DNA of 10,647 bases from positions 1 through 10,647 of the forward strand of contig JAMCZP010000134.1 of assembly GCA_023485185.1 (NCBI GenBank). The letters are read 5' to 3'. Both the position numbers and the translations under genes were made by a program. This document shows, piece after piece, positions 1 to 6,713 of the stretch; position 1 is the stretch's first letter, and every line of letters starts with the position of its first letter. Below the pieces are notes generated by a model. That model had not been told where the DNA came from. It was given only the letters and a program-made list of their open reading frames with translations, and searched no databases. Origin of the DNA: Gammaproteobacteria bacterium (GTDB lineage Bacteria; Pseudomonadota; Gammaproteobacteria; Pseudomonadales; Halomonadaceae).

Positions 1-125
1 GCTGCCCACGGGTCTTCCTCTTCACTGGCAGCATCGGCACTGGATGTTGTTTCTTCTTGCTCAGACATGGCATCCGCCCAATCGTCTTCAGAGACGTTCT
101 GATTAGGCTTATTGGGATCAGTCAT
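1..125 (-). CDS. fliN: FliN, flagellar motor switch protein, N-terminal fragment
   Basis: Only the first 41 codons are in the window; the gene continues past the left edge. FliN forms the bottom of the C ring with FliM, takes part in direction switching and docks the FliH-FliI export ATPase complex. The visible part starts MTDPNKPNQNV and goes on through an acidic Glu/Asp-rich stretch with a DDWADAMSEQ segment at residues 14-23. It resembles the variable acidic head of enteric FliN, which also carries a D-x-W-A-x-A-x-S-E-Q pattern. The conserved SpoA domain that would prove identity lies outside the window. The ATG overlaps the fliM stop as ATGA (positions 122-125), which implies translational coupling, and an AAGGAA ribosome-binding site sits 8 nt upstream inside fliM. 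Position after fliM supports the call strongly. Confidence 0.92.
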   Translation of the reverse strand, partial: MTDPNKPNQNVSEDDWADAMSEQEETTSSADAASEEEDPWA

Positions 126-1177
126 GCTTTGGATTCCTTGGCTTTCTGTCGCGTAGACCCTTTGATAAAGTCCTTGGACGATACGTTATTCATCTCGGCA
201 TGGTCGATCATGTGAAGCACACGCAGAGCATGCTGTTGACGTTGACTGCCATACTCACACTGCATTACGGGTACCCCATCGACACGCGCTGTAATCGTGC
301 TAGGGATATCTAGCGGTAGCACGTCGCCTTTTTTCAAACCCATGACATGGGCAATACGGCTAGGTATTTGAGCAAACTCGGCGACTAATTCGACTTCTGA
401 TTGACGTATTTCGCTCGCCATTCGCCGCGACCAGCTACCGTCTTGGTCATGATTGCTGTCATTGATCGGATTTGCTAGTAAGTCTCGTAATGGCTCAATC
501 ATCGCGTAAGACATGCATATCTGAAAATTGCTAGATAAATTACCCACTTCAATATTGAATTTGGTATTTACGACTATTTCATTGGGAGAATTGGTGATAT
601 TAGCAAATTTCGATTGTACTTCTGAACGCAAAAAGCTGACATCAAGCGGATAAACCACTTTCCAGGCTTCTTGATAGGCATCTAACGCTAAATTAAGCAG
701 TCGTTGGATAATGCGTTGTTCAGTATTAGTAAATTCTCGCCCATCCGATTTTGTTACAAAGCGACCATCACCACCAAAAAGGTTGTCGACCACCATAAAA
801 ACGAGATTGGGTGGAAAAACAACCAGGGCTGATCCACGCAGAGGCTTCATTGAGACAATGTTTAGATTCGTGGGCACCGGCACATTACGAGAGAACTCGC
901 TAAAGCTTTGATAGCGAACCGACTCTACAGTGATATCTGCGCTACGGCGTAACAGGTTAAATAGCCCATTACGAAAGTAACGAGCAAAACGCTCATTGAT
1001 AAAGTCCAGGGCATGTAAGCGCTCACGAATCACTCGGTGCTGAGTGGCAGGATCGTAAGGCCGAACGCGCGACTCATTTTGCGCTTGAGAGGATGAGACC
1101 GATGGCTCATCGTCTCCACTAACGCCCTTCAACAGGGCATCAATTTCTTCCTGGGACAGTAGATCGTCCTGTGACAT
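122..1177 (-). CDS. fliM: FliM, flagellar motor switch protein
   Basis: FliM (351 aa) is the middle C-ring protein. It binds phosphorylated CheY and passes the signal to FliG. The N-terminal CheY-P-binding peptide is intact (LSQEEIDALL, residues 7-16). An acidic/Ser linker follows, then the CheC-like middle domain with the FliG-contacting GGDGR loop at residues 135-139 and a PLRDLL segment near its end. The C-terminal SpoA domain, shared with FliN, includes LPLDIPSTI and a VPVMQCEYG stretch. Length is close to the family norm (about 330-350 aa). The ATG has a GGAG ribosome-binding site 6 nt upstream (1184-1187). It lies 21 nt after fliL, and its TGA overlaps the fliN start. The region around 481-660 is notably AT-rich, at about 36% GC by hand count, though the encoded protein is well conserved there. 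Confidence 0.98.
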   Translation of the reverse strand: MSQDDLLSQEEIDALLKGVSGDDEPSVSSSQAQNESRVRPYDPATQHRVIRERLHALDFINERFARYFRNGLFNLLRRSADITVESVRYQSFSEFSRNVPVPTNLNIVSMKPLRGSALVVFPPNLVFMVVDNLFGGDGRFVTKSDGREFTNTEQRIIQRLLNLALDAYQEAWKVVYPLDVSFLRSEVQSKFANITNSPNEIVVNTKFNIEVGNLSSNFQICMSYAMIEPLRDLLANPINDSNHDQDGSWSRRMASEIRQSEVELVAEFAQIPSRIAHVMGLKKGDVLPLDIPSTITARVDGVPVMQCEYGSQRQQHALRVLHMIDHAEMNNVSSKDFIKGSTRQKAKESKA

Positions 1178-1198
1178 GAACGGCTCCAGTTCCCGAGG

Positions 1199-1675
1199 TT
1201 ATTGCACAATGAATTCAGTGAATAAGACTTCACGCAAATCAAGCGGCGGCTGATTTTCAGTTAGCGGAACATTTAGCCGGCTGATGATCGCTTGAGCGAG
1301 CTCTTCTTTACCTTCAGGGGACGTGAGGTCACTTGCCTGTTTGCCAGAAAGTAGCATCAGTAAGCGGCTGCGAACCTGGGGCATATGCTCTTCTAAAATC
1401 TGCTGGCTTAAATCATTACCAACGCGCAGCGTCACGCCAGTGTATAGTAGACGCGAACCATAGCGGTCATCGGCAAGATTGACAGTGAAAGGCTCAATAC
1501 GCATAAAAATAGGTGGTTGACGCGCAGCCATTTGCTGTGTCTCGCCTTCTACCGTATCGCCACCACGCTGGTCGATGACCATATAGATAGCCGCCGCCGC
1601 TCCCGCGGACGAGAGCAATACCAGTATAATCATTACCCAGAGCAGTTTTTTAGACCCGCCACTTGTTTCTGCCAT
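1199..1675 (-). CDS. fliL: FliL, flagellar basal body-associated inner-membrane protein
   Basis: FliL (158 aa) is a single-pass inner-membrane protein that surrounds or supports the stator units and affects torque and swarming. The sequence shows a short charged cytoplasmic head ending in KK, then one membrane span at about residues 11-33 (LLWVMIILVLL followed by a small-residue stretch). A periplasmic domain follows, with the family features F-x-V-N-L-A-D near residue 63 and the conserved terminus VLFTEFIVQ. Length is typical. The ATG at 1675 has a CAGGAA ribosome-binding site upstream. It is preceded by the largest gap in the leftward series (112 nt after fliK) and followed closely by fliM. 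It may therefore be the first gene of a fliLMN... transcription unit, as in enteric bacteria. Confidence 0.97.
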   Translation of the reverse strand: MAETSGGSKKLLWVMIILVLLSSAGAAAAIYMVIDQRGGDTVEGETQQMAARQPPIFMRIEPFTVNLADDRYGSRLLYTGVTLRVGNDLSQQILEEHMPQVRSRLLMLLSGKQASDLTSPEGKEELAQAIISRLNVPLTENQPPLDLREVLFTEFIVQ

Positions 1676-1787
1676 TTGCGATTCCTGTAAACTCTATGCG
1701 CGCTACTAGCGAAGTATTATGCCTAAAGCGCATGCTGATGATGAAATGAACAGGCTCACTAGGTAAGCCTATCTTTTGGTTTAGTTG
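1676..1787 (-). promoter_or_regulatory. fliK-fliL intergenic gap, possible internal promoter or attenuator
   Basis: This is the only gap longer than 25 nt between leftward flagellar genes. Read on the minus strand it contains, in order, a stem-loop with arms AGGCTTA/TGAGCCT (one G-U pair, loop CCTAG, plus-strand 1752-1770) with no U-run after it, and a CATAAT -10-like hexamer (plus-strand 1716-1721) without a convincing -35. Next comes a CGCTA-G-TAGCG palindrome (1701-1711), then the fliL ribosome-binding site. No sigma-54 or sigma-28 match was found. Enteric bacteria place the fliL operon promoter at the same gene junction, which makes a promoter plausible, but the sequence alone does not establish it. 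Confidence 0.35.
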
Positions 1788-3068
1788 TTAAGCGTAAAGA
1801 TCGACCCGCCCATCCAAAGAAACGGGATCGCCTCCTATACTTGAGACGGGGGCTTCATCTACCATCAAACCGCTATCGCCACTCTCTATCTCTGCCCCTT
1901 GCTGTCTGCCGGATTGGGCAAAGGCTTGTGCATTAGGATCGCGCTGCTCGCCAACGGAAGTCTCGCCTAGTGAAATACCTTGCTCCGCCAAAGCTTCTCT
2001 CAGTTGAGGCATTGCCTGTTCAAGCACTTGCCGTACCTGAGCACTGGCAGATAAGAAGTGCGCTTGAGCGCCTTGTTCACTAAATTTCAATGAGATAGAG
2101 AGCGGCCCCAATTCAGCGGGGTTTAATTGCATTTGAACATGCTGCTCGCCCCCGCGCTGTGAAAACTGGACGAGCTGCTGCCCTAACTGTTGAGGCCATG
2201 CGGTGCTGGAAACAGGCGCGCTTAATACGGCTTGTGTTGGCGATGCTGAAGGCGCAGTACCTGGCGCTGGTTGCGCCGAGGCTAAGGGGGGATGCTGATT
2301 GGCGTTTAATGCACTTAACGGAGAGCCCGGTAGTGAGAGTTCACCCGCTTGGCTAGATTTTGGCATGCCTTCCACTGTTAACAGCGAACCCATTAATGCC
2401 TCGCTGCTAACCTGCAGTGATGGGCCTCGGGCAATGGTATGGCCCAAAAAATTATCTGCCTGAGGTCGTTGCATCGCATTAAAATCTACGGGCAGGGGGC
2501 GAATGCTGGCTGGAGTTGCTTTATCAGTAAGCGAAGGCTGTACGCCTTGATGCTGCACGACCAATACACTTAAAGCAGAAACAAGCTGTGCGGCTTCAGT
2601 CAGGTTGATATCGAGATGTTCAGCGACAGCCTCTAGTGGAGCAGTTGAATCTGCTGGCAATGAGTGAGTCACATCTGAAAATGACGATATTAAGTTAAGA
2701 CGAGCGGCAATTTCATCAAGGGGCGTTAACGCCTCTAGATCAGTGTTTGGCAGTCTTTCGGTCATTATTTCAGGGGCTGGCACGTTGAACTGCGCTAATA
2801 GCTCAGATAGCTCTTGCCCACTGACATTGATACCAAGCATTTCTAAGGCTGCGCCCAAACCTTCGTTGTGGCCTATTAAGCGCTCGACAAGCTGGGCTTG
2901 GAGAGAGACGGGGGCGGCAAAACCTGACCCATTCGAAGATGAGCTTTGAGAGCCAGAGGCGTTTAACAGTGCTTGCTTAAAATAGCTATTAGCTGAGCCT
3001 TGTTGGCTGAGACCGCCCTGCAACTGAGACGAACCTGGGGTAGCTGAAAGTAATTGGTGAATATTCAT
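1788..3068 (-). CDS. fliK: FliK, flagellar hook-length control protein
   Basis: FliK (426 aa) is an exported molecular ruler that measures hook length. It signals FlhB to switch the export gate from rod/hook to filament substrates. The first two thirds are low-complexity and export-competent (Ser, Gln, Ala and Pro rich, no cysteine), as expected for the ruler region, with a Pro/Ala/Ser linker around residues 250-290. The conserved C-terminal Flg_hook domain lies at about 291-376, carries the hallmark LNPAELGPL at residues 315-323 and is followed by L-x-F and Q-V-R-x-V-L-E positions. Length is near that of enteric FliK (about 405 aa). The ATG at 3068 has an AGGGA ribosome-binding site. It starts 19 nt after fliJ. 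The N-terminal ruler is not alignable by eye; the call rests on the C-terminal domain and gene order. Confidence 0.96.
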   Translation of the reverse strand: MNIHQLLSATPGSSQLQGGLSQQGSANSYFKQALLNASGSQSSSSNGSGFAAPVSLQAQLVERLIGHNEGLGAALEMLGINVSGQELSELLAQFNVPAPEIMTERLPNTDLEALTPLDEIAARLNLISSFSDVTHSLPADSTAPLEAVAEHLDINLTEAAQLVSALSVLVVQHQGVQPSLTDKATPASIRPLPVDFNAMQRPQADNFLGHTIARGPSLQVSSEALMGSLLTVEGMPKSSQAGELSLPGSPLSALNANQHPPLASAQPAPGTAPSASPTQAVLSAPVSSTAWPQQLGQQLVQFSQRGGEQHVQMQLNPAELGPLSISLKFSEQGAQAHFLSASAQVRQVLEQAMPQLREALAEQGISLGETSVGEQRDPNAQAFAQSGRQQGAEIESGDSGLMVDEAPVSSIGGDPVSLDGRVDLYA

Positions 3069-3087
3069 ATTACGTTCCCTGGCACCG

Positions 3088-3540
3088 CTATTGCGGAGCG
3101 TCGTTGTGCTGACGAGCCAAGCGGCTGGTCACCAGATCATCGTTAGTTTTTTGCTCATGACGCTCACTGCGACGGTGCTCTTCTAAAAGCCGGCGCGACG
3201 CCAGTGTATCGTAGGAGGAGAGTTTGCGCTGCTCTTGTTGCCAGTTCTTTTGGCTCTGCCGAACGCTTGCCTGCTGTGCCGCCAATGCTTGGCGGGCACG
3301 GCTCAAGGCTGCATCTAAAGAGGCTAAAAATTGCTGATAATTGTACATGGTCGCTGGGTCAATACCCTCGCTCATGGCCTTCTGTAGGCGTTCGGCATAC
3401 TCGGCTCGATAATTTACAAGCGACTGGAGCTGAGCAGTGGTTTGTTGCTCTGACTGTCGCTCTTGAGCGAGTACTTTACCTGCTTGGTCACGCGCTCCTC
3501 TCGCTAAATCCGTTAACATTTCTAGCTGTGACGTGCTCAT
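3088..3540 (-). CDS. fliJ: FliJ, flagellar export apparatus stalk protein
   Basis: FliJ (150 aa) is the coiled-coil stalk that inserts in the FliI hexamer, resembles the gamma subunit of F-type ATPases and contacts FlhA. The product is almost wholly charged/Gln-rich helix with heptad-like leucines and very few aromatic residues. It includes the family-typical L-x3-R-x-E-Y-x3-L stretch near residues 41-52. The start at 3540 is chosen because its ATG forms an ATGA overlap with the fliI stop and is preceded by a strong GGGAGGA ribosome-binding site (plus-strand 3546-3552) 5 nt upstream. A 19-codon in-frame extension to 3597 lies inside fliI, looks unlike FliJ (Cys and Thr rich) and is rejected. 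It ends with TAG, 19 nt before fliK. Confidence 0.93.
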   Translation of the reverse strand: MSTSQLEMLTDLARGARDQAGKVLAQERQSEQQTTAQLQSLVNYRAEYAERLQKAMSEGIDPATMYNYQQFLASLDAALSRARQALAAQQASVRQSQKNWQQEQRKLSSYDTLASRRLLEEHRRSERHEQKTNDDLVTSRLARQHNDAPQ

Positions 3541-4931
3541 GTGCGTCCTCCCACCAGTGCATGTAACGCTTGGCGTGACGTATCCAGCGTTGCACACTCA
3601 TCAATATTTTGTTGTAGAAAACGCTCCAGCGATGGGAAGCGATTGACCGCCTCATCTAGCTGTGGGTCGTGACCAGGACTGTAGGCGCCTACGCTAATCA
3701 GGTCGCGGTTGCGCTGATAGCGTGAAAATAACTGCTTGAAAATACGTGCTTCATGCAATTGCTCAGGGGTAGTAATAGACGTCATCGCTCGGCTAATGGA
3801 GGCTTCGATATCAATCGCTGGATAATGGCCAGCTTCTGCTAATGTTCTCGAGAGGACGATATGTCCATCAAGAATGGCGCGCGCAGAATCAGCTATAGGA
3901 TCCTGTTGATCATCACCTTCTGTCAGGACGGTATAAAAAGCTGTGATGGAACCACCGCCCCGCTCGGCATTGCCTGCACGCTCAACCAAGCTGGGTAGCT
4001 TGGCAAATACGGAAGGTGGGTAGCCTTTTGTTGCTGGCGGCTCCCCGATGGCTAGCGCTATTTCCCGTTGTGCCATGGCATAACGGGTAAGCGAATCCAT
4101 AATCAGCAGGACGTTACGGCCCTCGTCGCGAAAGCCCTCTGCTAAGCGTGTTGCATAGGCGGCGCCTTGCAGTCGTTGGAGCGGCGAAGTGTCGGCAGGT
4201 GCTGCCACCACGACGGCTCGGCTTCGTCCTTCAGGGCCTAAAATGTTGTCGATAAAATCCTGTACTTCACGGCCCCGCTCGCCAATCAAACCCACCACAA
4301 TGACATCTGCCTTGGTGTAGCGTGCCATCATGCCTAACAGTACTGATTTACCCACCCCCGAGCCGGCAAACAACCCCATACGCTGGCCTCGACCTACGCT
4401 TAGCAGTGCGTTAATAGCACGAATGCCGACATCAATTTGGGCCTCAATGGGCGCGCGCGAAAGTGGGTTTAGAGGGGGCGAGCTAAGGGTGACTCTGGGA
4501 ATTTCTTCAATACTTTCTCTATCGTCAAGCGGGTTACCATTGCCATCGAGTACGCGGCCTAACAGCCCTTCACCCATAGGGAAGCGACGTGCGCTACTGC
4601 CATTGCCTTCGTCTAGAGGAGAGACACGCGCCCCTGGCATTAGTCCGGAGACCTCTTCAAGTGGCATAAGAAACAGCTTGTCACCAGAAAAGCCGACCAC
4701 TTCAGCCTCAGCATGCTTATCGCTGTCGGCTAAGCGACCATCGCTCCCCGGCAGCTCAATGCGGCATGCACTGCCGACGGCGACCCGAAGACCCACCACC
4801 TCAATCACCATCCCGGTCGCGCGTATCACCCGACCGCTATTGCGGTAGCGAGGCAAATGGCTAATACGCTGCTGTGTGCGGCGTAAGGCCTTGTGCCAGC
4901 GATGTCGATGGGGACAGGTGGTATCTGCCAT
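3537..4931 (-). CDS. fliI: FliI, flagellum-specific export ATPase
   Basis: FliI (464 aa) is the hexameric ATPase of the flagellar type III export apparatus. It hydrolyses ATP to help load and unfold substrates at the FlhA/FlhB gate. Domains seen: an N-terminal beta-barrel (about 30-110), then the RecA-like core. The core has Walker A GSGVGKS (190-196, Lys195), the catalytic-glutamate motif [10 protein letters not shown] (Glu218), Walker [12 protein letters not shown] (Asp279) and the ATPase alpha/beta signature [10 protein letters not shown] at 371-380. A C-terminal helical domain closes the protein. All catalytic residues are present and length matches the family (about 440-460 aa). The basic head (residues 1-30) fits the segment that binds FliH and membrane. 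The ATG at 4931 is 11 nt after fliH and has only a weak upstream AGG, so coupling with fliH is likely. The stop overlaps fliJ. Confidence 0.98.
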   Translation of the reverse strand: MADTTCPHRHRWHKALRRTQQRISHLPRYRNSGRVIRATGMVIEVVGLRVAVGSACRIELPGSDGRLADSDKHAEAEVVGFSGDKLFLMPLEEVSGLMPGARVSPLDEGNGSSARRFPMGEGLLGRVLDGNGNPLDDRESIEEIPRVTLSSPPLNPLSRAPIEAQIDVGIRAINALLSVGRGQRMGLFAGSGVGKSVLLGMMARYTKADVIVVGLIGERGREVQDFIDNILGPEGRSRAVVVAAPADTSPLQRLQGAAYATRLAEGFRDEGRNVLLIMDSLTRYAMAQREIALAIGEPPATKGYPPSVFAKLPSLVERAGNAERGGGSITAFYTVLTEGDDQQDPIADSARAILDGHIVLSRTLAEAGHYPAIDIEASISRAMTSITTPEQLHEARIFKQLFSRYQRNRDLISVGAYSPGHDPQLDEAVNRFPSLERFLQQNIDECATLDTSRQALHALVGGRT

Positions 4932-4942
4932 AGCGTATCTGC

Positions 4943-5713
4943 CTACGATGATGAAGCATTAGTGGGCGGTTGAGAATTAACCCCCCTTTTGCGTGACTGG
5001 GCTTGAATGGTGTGCCAGCGACTTTCAAAAGTGGCATCAATTTCGCCTTGCGCACTGGTTATCCGGCAGCCACCACGCGCAAGCTGGTCATCCGGTTGTA
5101 GTTTCCAATTGGCCGCCCGTAGCTCATTGCCCAAGTGTTCCTCAACCAAAGCGTGATCATTGGGATTGAGCCAAAGACGCTGCTGGCCTACCAAGGGTGG
5201 CTCGGTATGCAGTAGCTCGCGCACAACAGCTAAAATTTGCTCGGGTGTTTCCTGCAACGCATCCGAAGCCAACTGCTTGCCAGTAGCTAAGGCTAATTCA
5301 ACTAAGTCGTGGGCAATGGTGTCATCGATGCGCTCAAGCGCGTCAGAAAACTGTTTTGCTAGGGTATTCAACGGCGTTACCGAAAGCCGGATATGCTCTT
5401 TAAGCTCTTCTTTAGCCTGGGCATTACCATCGTCTAAGCCCTTGATAAAGCCTTCTTGCTGACCCTTTTCAAAGCCTGCTTTATAGCCTTCTTCTTCGGC
5501 CTGCTGACGAATCCGCTTGTGAAGCTCTTGTCGCTCACTCTCTTCACGCTCGCGAGCAAGCTCTGCGGCGCGCTGTGCTGCTTGAACTTTGCGCTGTTGT
5601 ACCGTCGGCACGTTGCTGTCACTGGAGTGACTGCTTGAGGTGGCCAGTTCATCCATCTTCCAGCGGCGCCAATCCCCATGGGGATCAAATGTGGGTGAGT
5701 GAGTATTAGACAT
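4943..5713 (-). CDS. fliH: FliH, negative regulator of FliI in flagellar export
   Basis: FliH (256 aa with this start) dimerises, binds the FliI head, restrains its ATPase activity and anchors the complex to FliN and FlhA. Near the N-terminus are two tryptophans three residues apart (W15, W18), the arrangement used by Salmonella FliH Trp7/Trp10 for docking. A charged coiled coil covers about 38-75. Then six glycines spaced every fourth residue (G76, 80, 84, 88, 92, 96) form the hallmark FliH GxxxG helix repeat. The C-terminal domain, related to V/F-type stator subunits, covers about 105-240. Start choice: GTG at 5728 and ATGs at 5722, 5719 and 5713 are all in frame. Only 5713 has a proper spacing (9 nt) from the GGTGGAG ribosome-binding site. 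This gives an 8-nt overlap with fliG. Confidence 0.95.
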   Translation of the reverse strand: MSNTHSPTFDPHGDWRRWKMDELATSSSHSSDSNVPTVQQRKVQAAQRAAELAREREESERQELHKRIRQQAEEEGYKAGFEKGQQEGFIKGLDDGNAQAKEELKEHIRLSVTPLNTLAKQFSDALERIDDTIAHDLVELALATGKQLASDALQETPEQILAVVRELLHTEPPLVGQQRLWLNPNDHALVEEHLGNELRAANWKLQPDDQLARGGCRITSAQGEIDATFESRWHTIQAQSRKRGVNSQPPTNASSS

Positions 5714-6713
5714 ACTCATCATCTCCACCCGCTAGTACGATTTCGCCTGAGTCCGCTAAACGCCGCACAACCTGTAGGATAGTTTTTTGTTCTGTCTCAA
5801 CTTGAGAGACGCGGATTGGCCCGCGGGCTTCCATATCTTCGCGAACTAGATCTGCGGCGCGTTGCGACATGTTGCGCAAGAATTTATCCACCAGGGCATC
5901 TTGAGCACCTTTAAGTGCCACCACCAGCGAGTTAGTGTCGACTTCCTGCAATACCATTTGAATGGCGCGATTGTCGAGGTCGAGCAAGTTCTCGAACAGG
6001 AACATTTCATCGATAATTTTCTGTGCTAGATCATCGCTATGCGCACGGACGGTTTCAATGGCAGTTTCCTCTTGCGAGGAGTTCATCAGGTTGAGAATCT
6101 CGGCCGCTGTTCTTACGCCGCCCATTTTGCTGCGCTTGAGGTTCTGGCCGTCCAACATGCTGGTTAGCACTTCGGTCAGTTCTTGCAGAGCCGCTGGCTG
6201 AACGCCGCTAAACGTAGCAATACGGAGAACCACGTCATTACGCAGTTTTTCTTCAAATAACTCAAGAATATCAGCAGCTTGATGGCGCTCCAGATGGACC
6301 AGAATTGTCGCAATGATCTGCGGGTGCTCGTCGCGTATCAACTCGGACACCATAGAGGCTTCCATAAGGTTGAGAGCGTCGATACCGGAGTTGCCACCTG
6401 TTGTTTCGAGAATGTCTTCGATCAAGCTGGTGGCGCGTTCGCTGCCCAGCGCTTTGGTCAGCACCGAACGAATGTGGTCGCTGGAGTTAAGGTTCAGTGC
6501 TACAAACTCTTCGGTCTCTTTATGGAACGCTTCCAGCACCGCTTTCATGTCGTCATGGGAGACCTGATTTAGCCGGGCCATCTCCATGCTGATCTCTTGC
6601 ACTTCACTGGCGCCGAGGTATTTAAAGACCTCGGCTGCACTATCCTCGTCGAGTGCAAGTAATAAGATAGCGCTCTTACGGGCGCCGCTCATTTCAGCAA
6701 TTGAACTACTCAT
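5706..6713 (-). CDS. fliG: FliG, flagellar motor switch protein (torque-generating)
   Basis: FliG (335 aa) sits atop the C ring, binds FliF through its N-terminal domain and interacts with the stator protein MotA through its C-terminal domain. The sequence is closely similar along its length to E. coli FliG. It has the middle-domain EHPQ motif (129-132) that contacts FliM, the hinge GGVRTAAEI at 198-206, the MFLF loop at 237-240 and the C-terminal charged torque residues. Aligned to E. coli K264, R281, D288, D289 and R297 these are K268, R285, E292, D293 and R301, so charge is preserved, with one Asp-to-Glu change. The ATG at 6713 overlaps the fliF stop by 8 nt, implying coupling. The next in-frame ATG (residue 8) is possible but would remove part of the N-terminal arm. 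Confidence 0.99.
   Translation of the reverse strand: MSSSIAEMSGARKSAILLLALDEDSAAEVFKYLGASEVQEISMEMARLNQVSHDDMKAVLEAFHKETEEFVALNLNSSDHIRSVLTKALGSERATSLIEDILETTGGNSGIDALNLMEASMVSELIRDEHPQIIATILVHLERHQAADILELFEEKLRNDVVLRIATFSGVQPAALQELTEVLTSMLDGQNLKRSKMGGVRTAAEILNLMNSSQEETAIETVRAHSDDLAQKIIDEMFLFENLLDLDNRAIQMVLQEVDTNSLVVALKGAQDALVDKFLRNMSQRAADLVREDMEARGPIRVSQVETEQKTILQVVRRLADSGEIVLAGGDDEYV
5723..5729 (-). promoter_or_regulatory. fliH ribosome-binding site inside fliG, decides fliH start
   Basis: On the minus strand GGTGGAG lies in the last codons of fliG. Four in-frame starts follow within 16 nt (GTG overlapping the site itself, then ATG, ATG, ATG). The first three are too close to or within the site to be used efficiently. 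The ATG at 5713 is 9 nt away and is the preferred start of fliH. Confidence 0.7.

Noticed and set aside
3541..3597. 19-codon upstream extension of fliJ
   Set aside because: It lies fully within the fliI end, is Cys/Thr-rich unlike FliJ, and the ATG at 3540 has both an ATGA overlap and a GGGAGGA site.
4330..4848. 172-aa rightward frame antisense to fliI
   Set aside because: It is a Ser/Pro/Arg-rich shadow of fliI codon bias on the other strand, with no sign of a real protein.
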